This document shows positions 55,493-64,000 of a stretch of DNA of 64,000 nt, one piece after another (the first letter of the stretch is position 1; every line of letters starts with the position of its first letter). Both the position numbers and the translations under genes were made by a program. The stretch is from Fusibacter bizertensis (GTDB taxonomy: Bacteria > Bacillota > Clostridia > Peptostreptococcales > Acidaminobacteraceae). The stretch is taken from positions 1-64,000 of the forward strand of contig NZ_JARYZI010000014.1 of NCBI RefSeq assembly GCF_029914245.1. Direction: 5' to 3'. Under the pieces are notes generated by a model that worked only from the letters and a program-made list of their open reading frames with translations, made no database searches and was not told the origin of the DNA.

Positions 55493-55519
55493 AAAGCAGC
55501 AGCTGTGCTGCTTTTTCTT
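55493..55519 (+). terminator. Terminator of hup
   Basis: AAAGCAGCA, GCTG loop, TGCTGCTTT (55493-55514), then TTCTT. Confidence 0.85.
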
Positions 55520-55547
55520 GATTCTAACACCACAAAGAGGTGAAGAT

Positions 55548-55790
55548 ATGCGTATAGATAAATACTTAAAAAATGCGCGCTTAATTAAAAGAAGAACCAT
55601 TGCAAAAGAAGCGTGTGACCAAGGTAGAATTTTAGTTGATGGTAAAGTAGCCAAGCCGGGAACGGAAGTTAAAATAGGGGATGAAGTTAAAATCACACTA
55701 GGCAGTAAAGCAACGACGATTCGTATTACCGCATTGGATGAACATGTAGCGAAAGATGCTGCTAAGGATCTATATGAGGTAGTTTCGTAA
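55548..55790 (+). CDS. rqcP: S4-domain RNA-binding protein RqcP (YabO)
   Basis: 80 residues from ATG 55548 after AGAGGTGAAG; a further 10 codons upstream overlap the hup terminator. It is one S4 domain, MRIDKYLKNARLIKRR and AKEACDQGRILVDGKVAKPG. RqcP/YabO works with RqcH in tailing of stalled nascent chains on 50S subunits. It is placed, as in Bacillus, just before divIC, but yabP and yabQ, which sporulating Firmicutes have here, are missing. Confidence 0.93.
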   Translation: MRIDKYLKNARLIKRRTIAKEACDQGRILVDGKVAKPGTEVKIGDEVKITLGSKATTIRITALDEHVAKDAAKDLYEVVS

Positions 55791-55808
55791 AGCGAGTAGA
55801 GGTGCCCC

Positions 55809-56120
55809 ATGAAAAAGAAAAAAGGCAAATTTTTCAAAAGAAATCGATTGACGTTATTTCTGATTATATTAGCTTTTGGTTATTATGGATTTATAATGAT
55901 GAAAGCAGATCAAAAGTTAGAGGAATACCAAGGTGTCCAGCAAGAGTTGAGAGCAGAAATCGGCGATTTAGAACATGAAATTGATAAATTAGTTGATGAA
56001 TATGCTTATTCACAAACACCAGAAGCAGTTGAGAAAATTGCGAGAGAAAAATTGAAAATGGTTAAACCTAACGAAATTATCTATTTAATTAAAGAACTAG
56101 AAGAGTCGGAAGGAAACTAA
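55809..56120 (+). CDS. divIC: Septum formation initiator DivIC/FtsB-like
   Basis: 103 residues. A Lys/Arg-rich cytoplasmic tip (1-13), one transmembrane helix (about 14-32), a coiled coil (about 33-70) and a small C-terminal domain (AREKLKMVKPNEIIYLI). This is the standard FtsB/DivIC layout; it bridges FtsL and DivIB in the divisome. Start behind AGAGGTG, 18 bases after rqcP. The next gene, ppx, follows by one base, so they are coupled. Confidence 0.92.
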   Translation: MKKKKGKFFKRNRLTLFLIILAFGYYGFIMMKADQKLEEYQGVQQELRAEIGDLEHEIDKLVDEYAYSQTPEAVEKIAREKLKMVKPNEIIYLIKELEESEGN

Positions 56121-56121
56121 T

Positions 56122-57042
56122 ATGAAATTATCTTGTATCGATATTGGAACAAATTCTATAAGACTTATGATTGCTGATTTTGATGGCAGCAAATTTAGTA
56201 ATGTGCATAAAGAGCTAGAGATGACGAGAATCGGATATGGCGTTAACGAAACAAAGCTATTAGATGTTAATCGAATGAAATTATCTGCAGAGGTAGTTGA
56301 GACCTATTATAAAAAATCAATTATAGCAGGTGCTGAGCATGTTTTTATGATGGCAACTAGCGCTGTAAGAGACGCTGTGAATGCAGATGTTTTTATTGAG
56401 ATGGTAATGGCTAAAACTGGTCAACTAATTGATGTTATATCAGGAGAACTTGAAGCTGAAGTCGGATTTCTAGGGGTTTTACTTGGAAATGACAGACCGG
56501 AAGATAAACTCTTGATCATAGATATTGGCGGAGGATCAACTGAACTTATAGTAGGTGATCTGGATGGCATCCAATTTTCAAAAAGTATAAATATTGGTGC
56601 AGTTAGACTTACTGGTGCATACGTTTATAATGATCCAGTTAAACCTGAAGAAGTTGTTGTGATGAAGTCAGTTATTACAGAACATATAGAGGCCGTGGTT
56701 TCAGAAATTAGTGCTTTTAAAATTGATAGTGCAATTGGGATTGGTGGAACTGCAACAACTATTGCTACTATGGTTCATAGTGTTGAGCATTATTCGAGAG
56801 AAAGCGTACACCAGTTAAAAGTAGATCAAGAGGAATTGGCACAAATTACAACGCAACTTTTAGAATTAAATGTTGAAGATAAAAAGAAGATTATTGGATT
56901 AGAAGCGAAGCGTGCGGATATTATTTTAGCGGGTAGTTTGATATTAGAAGAACTCTTATTAAAGTTAAAGATACAAGCTTATTCTGTAAGCGATTACGAC
57001 AATCTAGAGGGGTATACAGCATACCAATATAAACGTTTGTAA
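56122..57042 (+). CDS. ppx: Ppx/GppA-family phosphatase
   Basis: 306 residues, the short one-module form. ASKHA motifs: CIDIGTNSIRLMIAD (about 5-19), IDIGGGSTELIVG (about 133-145) and GIGGTATTIATM. Members hydrolyse polyphosphate or pppGpp. It lacks the C-terminal HD-like domain of the longer proteins. Start behind GGAAACTA, 1 base after divIC. It is the last gene before two tRNAs. Confidence 0.93.
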   Translation: MKLSCIDIGTNSIRLMIADFDGSKFSNVHKELEMTRIGYGVNETKLLDVNRMKLSAEVVETYYKKSIIAGAEHVFMMATSAVRDAVNADVFIEMVMAKTGQLIDVISGELEAEVGFLGVLLGNDRPEDKLLIIDIGGGSTELIVGDLDGIQFSKSINIGAVRLTGAYVYNDPVKPEEVVVMKSVITEHIEAVVSEISAFKIDSAIGIGGTATTIATMVHSVEHYSRESVHQLKVDQEELAQITTQLLELNVEDKKKIIGLEAKRADIILAGSLILEELLLKLKIQAYSVSDYDNLEGYTAYQYKRL

Positions 57043-57069
57043 TCTTTTAAAAGTTTTTCTTTAAAAATA

Positions 57070-57098
57070 TTGACATAAGAATAATAATCATGTAAAAT
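57070..57098 (+). promoter_or_regulatory. Promoter of the tRNA pair
   Basis: Perfect -35 TTGACA (57070-57075), exact 17-bp spacer, TAAAAT (57093-57098), 23 bases before tRNA-Asp. Confidence 0.85.
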
Positions 57099-57120
57099 CA
57101 ATCTTGTCGCATCATTATAT

Positions 57121-57197
57121 GGTCCAGTAGTTCAGTTGGTTAGAACGCTAGCCTGTCACGCTAGAGGTCGACGGTTCGAGTCCGTTCTGGATCGCCA
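57121..57197 (+). tRNA. tRNA-Asp (GTC)
   Basis: 77 nt with CCA encoded. Acceptor GGTCCAG pairs with CTGGATC (one G-U). The anticodon loop CTGTCAC gives GTC; the T loop is TTCGAGT. All arms fold. Confidence 0.97.
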
Positions 57198-57201
57198 TTA
57201 A

Positions 57202-57226
57202 CTAAATTTTGTGTTACAAAATTTAG
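57202..57226 (+). repeat. Hairpin directly after tRNA-Asp
   Basis: CTAAATTTTGT, GTT loop, ACAAAATTTAG: perfect 11-bp stem. Its last bases open the first 36-bp repeat. Possibly a tRNA processing or partial termination element. Confidence 0.6.
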
Positions 57227-57329
57227 ACCGACATGAGCAACTTTAGTTGCAGGAGGTTTTAGACCGACATGAGCAACATTAGTTGCAGGAGGTTTTAGAC
57301 CGACATGAGCAACAATAGTTGCTATGAGG
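57222..57329 (+). repeat. Three 36-bp tandem repeats between the tRNA genes
   Basis: Unit TTTAGACCGACATGAGCAAC followed by a variable 2-4 nt core, TAGTTGC and AGGAGGT, begins at 57222, 57258 and 57294. Each contains a GCAAC / GTTGC mini-hairpin with a changing loop (TTTA, ATTA, AATA). The third copy ends TATGAGG. There are no spacers, so it is not a CRISPR array. Confidence 0.85.
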
Positions 57330-57340
57330 TTGTAACATGT

Positions 57341-57416
<76 letters not shown>

Positions 57417-57418
57417 TT

Positions 57419-57445
57419 AAACAGCATTTTAGTGCTGTTTTTTTT
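57419..57445 (+). terminator. Terminator of the tRNA unit
   Basis: AAACAGCA, TTTTAG loop, TGCTGTTT, then eight T. The next 200 bases (57446-57647) hold no gene I can support. Confidence 0.9.
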
Positions 57446-57647
57446 ATTTTTTTGATAAATTAGAAGAATAGGTTGAGGTATGCATCGTATTTGTTTAAAA
57501 TAGTAAATATACACATAAAATGAAGCGAAAGTTGAAGATTTTATGTGTTTTCAGATTAACTTTAATAAAAAATTTACATTATTGCCTTAGTTACGCTATG
57601 ATTAGTGCTTATGATAGAGTGAAACGGTAATAAAATGGAGGTACTTC

Positions 57648-59036
57648 ATGCTTAGCAAAGAAATTTTGAAGGATGTTTTATCTGCAGCAATGTCAACAGG
57701 TGGTGATTTTGCTGAGGTATTTGTCGAAGATCGATTTAACAATTCGATAGAAATGGTTCAAGGTAAAGTTGAAAAGTCCCTCTCTGGAAGAGATTTCGGT
57801 ATTGGTATAAGAATTTTTAGTGGCTTTAATAGTGTATATACCTATACCTGTGAGAAAAATAGAGATCACTTAATTGCGGTTGCAAAAAAAGCAGCGACAG
57901 CGTTAAGTGGCGTTCCTAAAAATGCAGCGATAGACTTTACGGTATCACCAAGACGAAATTTACATCCTATAATTAAGATGCCGGGTGGCATAACAAAAGA
58001 TCAGAAAGTTAAACTAATGCGTCGAGGTTACGAAGCTGCAAAAACATATGATGCATTAATTGATCAAGTAGTTGTAAATTATCTAGATTATACTCAAAAT
58101 GTTCTTATCGCAAATACAGAAGGCAAATTTGTGGAAGATCAGAGAACAAGAACGAGATATACTGTGAGTTCTGTTGCTAAACGTGCTGAAAAATTGCAAA
58201 GTGGCAACATGGGTAAAGGTGCTGGAAAAGGATTCGAACTTTATGACGAAATTGATGTCGATTGGATAGGGAGAGAATCTTCAAGAATCGCAGTAACAAT
58301 GTTAGATGCAAAAGCATCTCCAAGTGGTAAATTTCCAGTAGTACTTGATAATAAGTTCGGCGGTGTAATTTTCCATGAAGCATGTGGTCATGGTCTTGAA
58401 GCTACCTCAGTTGCAAAAGGCAATAGTGTATTTGCAGGCAAACTAGGAGAGAAAATTGCTTCTGATGTTGTAAGTGCTGTGGATGATGGTACTGTATTAA
58501 ACGAATGGGGTTCTTCGGATGTAGATGACGAAGGCACTCCAACGCAAAGAAATATTCTTATTGAAAACGGCATATTAAAAGGTTATATGATTGATAAGTT
58601 AAATGCTAGAAGGATGAAGATGGATATAACAGGCTCTTCACGTCGCCAATCTTATAAATTTGCTCCAACTTCTCGTATGACGAACACGTATATATTAAAT
58701 GGTACTTCAAAATTTGATGATATGATTGCTTCAATTGAGTATGGCGTTTATGCTAAGTATCTTGGTGGTGGTTCAGTTAATACAGCTACAGGTGAGTTCA
58801 ATTTTGCGGTTCAAGAGGGCTACCTCGTTGAAAACGGTAAAATTACTGAACCAATTAAAGGAGCAACACTTATAGGAACAGGACTTGAAATACTTAAGAA
58901 AATTGAGATGGTGAGCGATAACTTTGACTCAGGCGAAGGTATGTGCGGTTCGGTAAGTGGTTCAATACCGGCTGGTCTTGGACAACCTGCACTTAAAGTA
59001 TCAGAAATAACTGTTGGTGGAAGGGAGGAAGCGTGA
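57648..59036 (+). CDS. tldD: Metalloprotease TldD
   Basis: 462 residues. Zinc motif HEACGHGLEA (HExxxH) at about 247, typical of TldD. TldD pairs with TldE into a barrel that trims unfolded or leader-containing peptides, for example in microcin maturation. Start behind TGGAGG. It overlaps tldE by one base. No RiPP-like precursor gene is visible nearby, so its role is likely general peptide trimming. Confidence 0.95.
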   Translation: MLSKEILKDVLSAAMSTGGDFAEVFVEDRFNNSIEMVQGKVEKSLSGRDFGIGIRIFSGFNSVYTYTCEKNRDHLIAVAKKAATALSGVPKNAAIDFTVSPRRNLHPIIKMPGGITKDQKVKLMRRGYEAAKTYDALIDQVVVNYLDYTQNVLIANTEGKFVEDQRTRTRYTVSSVAKRAEKLQSGNMGKGAGKGFELYDEIDVDWIGRESSRIAVTMLDAKASPSGKFPVVLDNKFGGVIFHEACGHGLEATSVAKGNSVFAGKLGEKIASDVVSAVDDGTVLNEWGSSDVDDEGTPTQRNILIENGILKGYMIDKLNARRMKMDITGSSRRQSYKFAPTSRMTNTYILNGTSKFDDMIASIEYGVYAKYLGGGSVNTATGEFNFAVQEGYLVENGKITEPIKGATLIGTGLEILKKIEMVSDNFDSGEGMCGSVSGSIPAGLGQPALKVSEITVGGREEA

Positions 59037-60385
59037 TGAATGAGCAATTTATTGAAGCGCTCTTCGCAAAAGGTTCAACAAAAGGATTTGATGCGCAAGA
59101 AATATATTATGTAAATAACAAAAATACTGAAATTTCGGTATATCAAGGTCAAATTGACAAATTTAACGTTTCTGAAGATGGTGGGTTAAGCTATCGAGGG
59201 ATGGTTGATGGCAAGTTAGGCTATTCGTATACTGAGATTATGGATGAGTCGTCAATTGAGATGTTGGTAAACGAAGCATATGCAAATGCTAAAGTAATTG
59301 AAATAGAGGATGAGGTTTTTTTACACGATGGATCAGGCGAATATGCTGAAGTAGATAATTTCAACCCAGAATTGGAACGGGTTTCTATTGAAAAGAAAAT
59401 ACAGTTTATGCTTGATTTAGAACAGTCTATTTTAACGGATGATCCACGTGTTAAAACGATGTCTCAAAATAGTTATGATGAAGTTGAATCTATCCGAAGA
59501 ATTAAAAATACCAATGGACTTGATGTCACTGATCAAGTAAATTATTGTTTGGCTTATGCAGTTGCAATTGTAGAAGAAAATGAGGACAAAAGAACAGGCT
59601 TAGGCTATGACATTTCAAATTCTTTTTCGGATTTATCAATAGAAAAAATCACAAGAGAAGCAACAGGAGAAGCACTTAAAATGCTAGGTGCGAAATCCAT
59701 TAAATCTGTTAAGTGTCCAGTTGTTATTAAAAATGAAACATTTGCTCAATTGTTTAGTGCTTATATGGGTATTTTAAATGCTGAACGCGTTCAAAAGAAC
59801 CTATCTAAGTTAGGGGATAAATTAGGTGAAGTCATTGCTTCATCAGAACTTACTTTATATGATGATCCTCATTTAAAAGGTGCTTTGTCATCATCTTCTT
59901 TTGATGCAGAAGGTGTAGCAACTATGAAAAAGCCTGTTATTGAAGATGGTGTTTTGAAGACGTTTTTCCATAATCTTAAAACTGCTAGTAAAGCTGGTGT
60001 TGTTTCAACTGGGAATGCGAGCAAAGGGTCATATAAAGGAACTGTGGGTATTGCACCTAGTAATCTTGTGATCAAACCAGGAGAGAAATCTTTAGAAGAA
60101 GTGGTTTCAACTATTGATACAGGTGTATATATATTGGAACTTCAAGGATTACACGCGGGAATTAACACTATTTCAGGAGATTTTTCTTTACAGTGCTATG
60201 GTTATATGATAGAAAATGGTGCGCTGACTAAACCTGTGAGTCAAATCACAGTAGCAGGTAATTTTTTTGAAATGTTAATGGATATTGAATGTTTCGCAAA
60301 TGACTTTAGATTTTCAATTCTTTCTTCTGACTATACTGGAGCTGCTTCTGTTAAAATCAAACAGTTAAGTATCTCGGGTGAATAA
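59036..60385 (+). CDS. tldE: Metalloprotease subunit TldE (PmbA)
   Basis: 449 residues from ATG 59036, sharing a base with the tldD stop (TGATG) and preceded by GGGAGGAAG; a GTG three bases earlier is also possible. It has the TldE/PmbA fold (HAGINTISGDFSLQCYGY) without the zinc motif, as expected of the noncatalytic partner. It forms a heterodimer with TldD. Confidence 0.94.
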   Translation: MNEQFIEALFAKGSTKGFDAQEIYYVNNKNTEISVYQGQIDKFNVSEDGGLSYRGMVDGKLGYSYTEIMDESSIEMLVNEAYANAKVIEIEDEVFLHDGSGEYAEVDNFNPELERVSIEKKIQFMLDLEQSILTDDPRVKTMSQNSYDEVESIRRIKNTNGLDVTDQVNYCLAYAVAIVEENEDKRTGLGYDISNSFSDLSIEKITREATGEALKMLGAKSIKSVKCPVVIKNETFAQLFSAYMGILNAERVQKNLSKLGDKLGEVIASSELTLYDDPHLKGALSSSSFDAEGVATMKKPVIEDGVLKTFFHNLKTASKAGVVSTGNASKGSYKGTVGIAPSNLVIKPGEKSLEEVVSTIDTGVYILELQGLHAGINTISGDFSLQCYGYMIENGALTKPVSQITVAGNFFEMLMDIECFANDFRFSILSSDYTGAASVKIKQLSISGE

Positions 60386-60410
60386 ATAGTAGAGGTATGG
60401 AGGATGTGAT

Positions 60411-61772
60411 TTGGTGTTAATGGATAAGATGATGGCTACCATTGAAAAACACAATATGATCGAACGGGGCAATTGTATCATTGTTGGTTTTTCTGGAGGA
60501 CCAGATTCGCTAGCGATGCTCCATGCACTGTCGAGGTTGCGTGATGAACTATCAATAAAAATTGTAGCGGTGCATGTTAATCACATGCTAAGAGGTAAGT
60601 TGGCTGACGCTGATGAGGAGTATGTAAAAGGTTTTTGCAAAGAATTTGATATTCCTTGTCATACTTTTCGGGTTGATGTTGAACAGTTTGCAAGCGAAAA
60701 TAATATGTCTTTTGAAGAAGCCGGCAGAAAAGTAAGATATGATAAATTCAATGAAATTTTTAGTCATTACAGTGCGGACCGCATCGCCATTGCACATAAT
60801 AAAAATGACGTTGTTGAAACTTTCCTCATAAATTTGATGAGAGGTGCTGGTATTGATGGACTGTCTTCTATTGATTATATGAGAGATGATATAATCATAA
60901 GGCCAATCTTAGATGTTGCTAGAGATGAAGTTGAAAAATATTGTGAAAAATATGAACTTAATCCCCGTATCGATCATACAAACAACGAAAATCATTATCT
61001 GAGAAATAAAATTAGAAACCGCGTTTTACCGATGATGAACGAAGCTTTTGAACAGTCATGTGGTGATGCAATTGATAAAACAGTTCAATTAATGAAAATT
61101 GAGAAGGATTATTGGCTCGTAAAGCAAAAAAAACTTTTTGAAGAACTGTGTACTTACAATGATGAAGTGATTAAGATCTCCACTCAAAAATTTTGTGAAT
61201 TACATTTGGCAGAACAACAGCAACTTCTGCGGTATGCTATAAAAACACTATCGGGAAGTTTGTATAATATTGGTTTTGATGTGATTCAGCGTATCATCGA
61301 TCTCGAGAGAGTAGGTGCGATTGCAACTATCAATGCGAATTATATGGCGAGGTTAAGTAGTACTGATCTATACCTTTTTCCGGTAAATCACATTAAAAAC
61401 CCTGATTTACAAAATGATAATGCGTTTACACTTTATCAAACTGTTGTTCCAATTTCACAGATGAGTAAGATGGAGTTAAACGATTATAAAGTTGCATTGG
61501 ATTTTGATAAGATCAAAGGAAAGTTATACACTAGAAATAGAAAAGCTGGTGATCGCTTCGTGCCATTGGGCATGAAAGGACATAAGAAAATAAAAGATTA
61601 TTTTATTGATGAAAAAGTCCCGTTCTTAAAAAGAGAAACGATTCGTCTGGTATGTGATGAAGAAAAAATAGTATGGGTAGAGAATATGAGAATCAGTGAT
61701 TTGGTCAAAATTACACCGGATACTAAAAACATCATAATTATCAGTTTTCAAGAACTTGTTGAACTTAATTAA
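60411..61772 (+). CDS. tilS: tRNA(Ile)-lysidine synthase
   Basis: 453 residues if started at TTG 60411, six bases after GGAGGATG; GTG 60414 and ATG 60420 are alternatives. The PP-loop GFSGGPDSLAM is at about 27-37, then HVNHMLRG and AHNKNDVVETFLINLMRGAG. It converts C34 of tRNA-Ile to lysidine, needed to read AUA. In Bacillus tilS is followed by hpt and then ftsH; here hpt is missing and ftsH comes 44 bases later. Confidence 0.95.
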   Translation: MVLMDKMMATIEKHNMIERGNCIIVGFSGGPDSLAMLHALSRLRDELSIKIVAVHVNHMLRGKLADADEEYVKGFCKEFDIPCHTFRVDVEQFASENNMSFEEAGRKVRYDKFNEIFSHYSADRIAIAHNKNDVVETFLINLMRGAGIDGLSSIDYMRDDIIIRPILDVARDEVEKYCEKYELNPRIDHTNNENHYLRNKIRNRVLPMMNEAFEQSCGDAIDKTVQLMKIEKDYWLVKQKKLFEELCTYNDEVIKISTQKFCELHLAEQQQLLRYAIKTLSGSLYNIGFDVIQRIIDLERVGAIATINANYMARLSSTDLYLFPVNHIKNPDLQNDNAFTLYQTVVPISQMSKMELNDYKVALDFDKIKGKLYTRNRKAGDRFVPLGMKGHKKIKDYFIDEKVPFLKRETIRLVCDEEKIVWVENMRISDLVKITPDTKNIIIISFQELVELN

Positions 61773-61816
61773 TTATGCTAAAATAATATGATGTATACTC
61801 GACGAAGGAGGATGCT

Positions 61817-63799
61817 ATGAAGAAAGGTTTGAAAGGTGCCTCGATTTATATTATGATATTTATCGCAATTTTGGTTTTTGTAACGCTTAACGGCGTAAAT
61901 ACTCAAAAGACCACAGAATTGTCATATGATGAATTCATTCTTAAATTGGGAAACGATCAAATTAAAGAAGTTCAAATAGACGGCAACAAGGTATCTGGCG
62001 TATTGAGTGATGAAACAAATTTCACGACCTATGTACCAAGCATGTTGGCGCTTAAAACGGGTGAGCTAATCATAACAAAAATTGCCGATGGCAGTGTATT
62101 ACCCGTAAAAGGAATTCAACCAGCTGGTACACCGTTTTTGTTGGAAATATTACCAACAATTATAATGGTGTTACTGTTAGTGGTATTTTGGTTTGTATTT
62201 ATGCAAAATTCTCAAGGTGGCGGATCAAAAGTGATGTCATTTGGGAAAAGTAGAGCTAAAATTGTCAAAGACTCAAGCAAAAAGATAACTTTTGCTGATG
62301 TCGCTGGTTTAAAAGAAGAAAAAGAAGAAATGGAAGAAATCGTAGAGTTTTTGAAAGCACCTCGTAAATTCTTAGCATTAGGTGCGCGTATTCCAAAAGG
62401 TATCTTAATGGTAGGACCTCCTGGAACAGGTAAGACATATTTGTCAAAAGCTTGTGCTGGTGAAGCTGGCGTACCATTTTATACAATTTCAGGATCAGAT
62501 TTCGTTGAAATGTTTGTTGGTGTTGGTGCATCTAGAGTAAGAGACTTATTTGAAGAAGCTAAAAAAAGTGCACCATGTATCGTTTTTATTGATGAGATTG
62601 ATGCCGTTGGTAGACGAAGAGGTGCAGGTCTTGGCGGCGGACATGATGAACGTGAACAAACATTAAATCAGTTGTTGGTTGAAATGGATGGCTTTGGTGA
62701 CAATCAAGGTGTTATCGTTATTGCTGCAACTAACAGACCTGATATTTTGGATCCAGCATTGCTTAGACCAGGTCGTTTTGATAGACAAGTTATGGTTGGA
62801 ATTCCTGATATTCGTGAAAGAGAACAAATTATCAAAATTCATGCAAAGAACAAACCGGTCGCACCAGATGTAGATTATGCTAAATTGGCTCAAAGTACAC
62901 CTGGTTTTACGCCTGCTGATCTTGAAAATGTTATGAATGAAGCTGCTTTATTATCCGCTAGAAAAGATGACAAAGTCATTCGTATGGAGTCAATTAAAGA
63001 GTCTATTACAAAAGTCATCGCAGGTGTTGAGAAGAAAAGTAGAATTGTAAGTCCTAAGGAAAGAAAATTAACTGCATATCATGAAGCGGGGCATGCTGTA
63101 CTTGCAAAAGTAGTACCTGATTCTGATCCGGTTCATCAAGTAACAATTATCCCAAGGGGGAGAGCTGGTGGATTCACTATGCAATTACCTGAAGAAGATA
63201 GAAGTTACGCAACTAAAAAAGGTATGGAACGTGAACTTATCATACTTTTGGGTGGTCGAGTTGCTGAAAGCCTAATCTTAGGTGATATTAGCACAGGTGC
63301 TCAAAACGATTTAAGTCGTGTGACGAAAATTGCTAAGGCAATGGTTATGAAATATGCAATGAGTGAAAATCTAGGTTCTATGAGCTATGATACGGAAGAT
63401 GAAGTTTTTATTGGAAGAGATTTTAATTCCATGAAAAATTATTCTGAGCATGTTGCAGCAGAAATAGACCGTGAAGTTAGAAATATTGTTGATACTGCAT
63501 ATGATAAGGCAAAAACATTGCTTGAAGAGCATATCGACAAACTACATGTTATTGCAGAGGCGCTTCTTAAATTTGAGACCATTAGTGGTGAAGAATTCTT
63601 ATTGGCATTTAATGAGGGAATAGATAAACTCACAATAGAAGTTGAAGCAGCTAAAGGACAGATAGAAGAAGAAAGAAAAGCATTTCGTGAGCAAGAAGAA
63701 CTAGAAAGAATCGCTTATGAAAAAATGAATGCAATGAAAGAAAAAGAGAACCCAGAAGCTAAAGCGGACAATCCTTTTAGTGATGCTGCAAAAAGTTAA
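61817..63799 (+). CDS. ftsH: ATP-dependent zinc metalloprotease FtsH
   Basis: 660 residues. Two transmembrane helices (about 9-27 and 102-128) enclose a small extracytoplasmic domain. The AAA+ domain (about 150-400) has Walker A GPPGTGKT, Walker [10 protein letters not shown] and the [15 protein letters not shown]. The protease site is HEAGHA (about 418). The C-terminal tail is charged and Glu/Lys rich. It degrades damaged membrane and regulatory proteins. Start behind AAGGAGG. Confidence 0.97.
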   Translation: MKKGLKGASIYIMIFIAILVFVTLNGVNTQKTTELSYDEFILKLGNDQIKEVQIDGNKVSGVLSDETNFTTYVPSMLALKTGELIITKIADGSVLPVKGIQPAGTPFLLEILPTIIMVLLLVVFWFVFMQNSQGGGSKVMSFGKSRAKIVKDSSKKITFADVAGLKEEKEEMEEIVEFLKAPRKFLALGARIPKGILMVGPPGTGKTYLSKACAGEAGVPFYTISGSDFVEMFVGVGASRVRDLFEEAKKSAPCIVFIDEIDAVGRRRGAGLGGGHDEREQTLNQLLVEMDGFGDNQGVIVIAATNRPDILDPALLRPGRFDRQVMVGIPDIREREQIIKIHAKNKPVAPDVDYAKLAQSTPGFTPADLENVMNEAALLSARKDDKVIRMESIKESITKVIAGVEKKSRIVSPKERKLTAYHEAGHAVLAKVVPDSDPVHQVTIIPRGRAGGFTMQLPEEDRSYATKKGMERELIILLGGRVAESLILGDISTGAQNDLSRVTKIAKAMVMKYAMSENLGSMSYDTEDEVFIGRDFNSMKNYSEHVAAEIDREVRNIVDTAYDKAKTLLEEHIDKLHVIAEALLKFETISGEEFLLAFNEGIDKLTIEVEAAKGQIEEERKAFREQEELERIAYEKMNAMKEKENPEAKADNPFSDAAKS

Positions 63800-63815
63800 A
63801 TAGTATTAAATATAA

Positions 63816-63841
63816 AGATGGTGAAAACCATCTTTTTTTTA
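63816..63841 (+). terminator. Terminator of ftsH
   Basis: AGATGGT, GAAA (GNRA) loop, ACCATCT, then nine T. Confidence 0.92.
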
Positions 63842-63910
63842 TAAAAAGTTCTTTTATTTCAATACGTCGAAATGGTATGATTAACATATATTAATATTTG
63901 GAGGATTAGG

Positions 63911-64000
63911 ATGCATACATTGAAGATTGGTGATAAATTTACTTCTGAATTAATCGTTGAAGAAAAACACACTGCAGCTGCTTTTGGTAGTGGCAATATA
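63911..64000 (+). CDS. Partial thioesterase (FlK-like), cut by the window end
   Basis: Only the first 30 residues are in the window (MHTLKIGDKF and so on to GSGNI). They resemble the start of fluoroacetyl-CoA thioesterase-like hot-dog proteins, with EEKHTAAAFGSG a typical segment. GGAGGATTAGG precedes the ATG. Identification rests on this short N-terminus and on the hot-dog family's usual opening, so it is tentative. Confidence 0.6.
   Translation, partial: MHTLKIGDKFTSELIVEEKHTAAAFGSGNI

Noticed and set aside
55324-55837. Reverse-strand frames opposite hup, rqcP and divIC
   Set aside because: Shadows of three recognised genes; they cross a terminator and have no ribosome sites.
57222-57329. 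CRISPR-like array
   Set aside because: Units follow without spacers, the period is constant at 36 bp, only three copies exist and no cas genes are present.

Overview
The window is low-GC, densely coded Firmicute DNA. The type of organism is inferred from gene content. An arginine deiminase pathway, a one-chain pyruvate:ferredoxin oxidoreductase, an A-type flavoprotein, a ferredoxin-type aldo/keto reductase and a flavin-carrying lipoprotein pair point to an anaerobic, fermentative member of the Clostridia. AGGAGG-type ribosome binding sites, lipoproteins and LCP/MurC/DivIC genes fit a Gram-positive wall. I cannot name the species. It may be weakly sporulating or asporogenous: spoVG keeps a sigma-H-like promoter, but spoVT, yabP, yabQ and spoIIE are absent from places where Bacillus and many clostridia have them.

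Layout. 1-200: noncoding, with DnaA-box-like sites. 201-5319 (minus): two tandem M3 oligopeptidases, then a GAF-GGDEF diguanylate cyclase. 5500-12261 (plus): NfeD and SPFH membrane proteins, then an operon of a DUF2089 zinc-ribbon protein, two SHOCT-like proteins (one with DUF4097) and a two-subunit ABC exporter. 12282-13859 (minus): YtcJ-type amidohydrolase. 14022-16405: an ApbE lipoprotein facing a two-domain FMN-binding lipoprotein, probably a surface electron-transfer pair. 16619-17175 (minus): YbjQ protein and a small membrane protein. 17586-20873: arcA-argF-arcC. 21068-25026: a sigma-54 activator with its own sigma-54 promoter, followed by a sigma-54-controlled KAS III-like enzyme and CoA-transferase. 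25122-30221: divergent fprA and nifJ, with two nifJ promoters carrying inverted copies of one 14-mer. 30389-35877: an unrecognised small protein, aldo/keto reductase, membrane protein, beta-CASP metallohydrolase and a wall-associated glycosidase-like protein.

35913-64000 is mostly housekeeping on the plus strand: pyrE-trmB-cls-lspA-hbd, an LCP protein, murC (minus), then purR-spoVG-glmU-prs-pth-mfd-prsA-flippase-mazG-hup-rqcP-divIC-ppx, tRNA-Asp and tRNA-Thr separated by a 36-bp tandem repeat, tldD-tldE, tilS, ftsH and the start of a thioesterase. The order from purR to ftsH matches the origin-proximal block of Bacillus subtilis with several genes lost. Most transcription units end in clear intrinsic terminators, many serving convergent genes.

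The best candidates for something new are the sigma-54 module (20970-25026), the flavinylated lipoprotein pair with Ser in place of the usual Thr, the DUF2089/SHOCT/DUF4097/ABC operon, the operator-like repeats around nifJ, and the repeat array between the tRNA genes.
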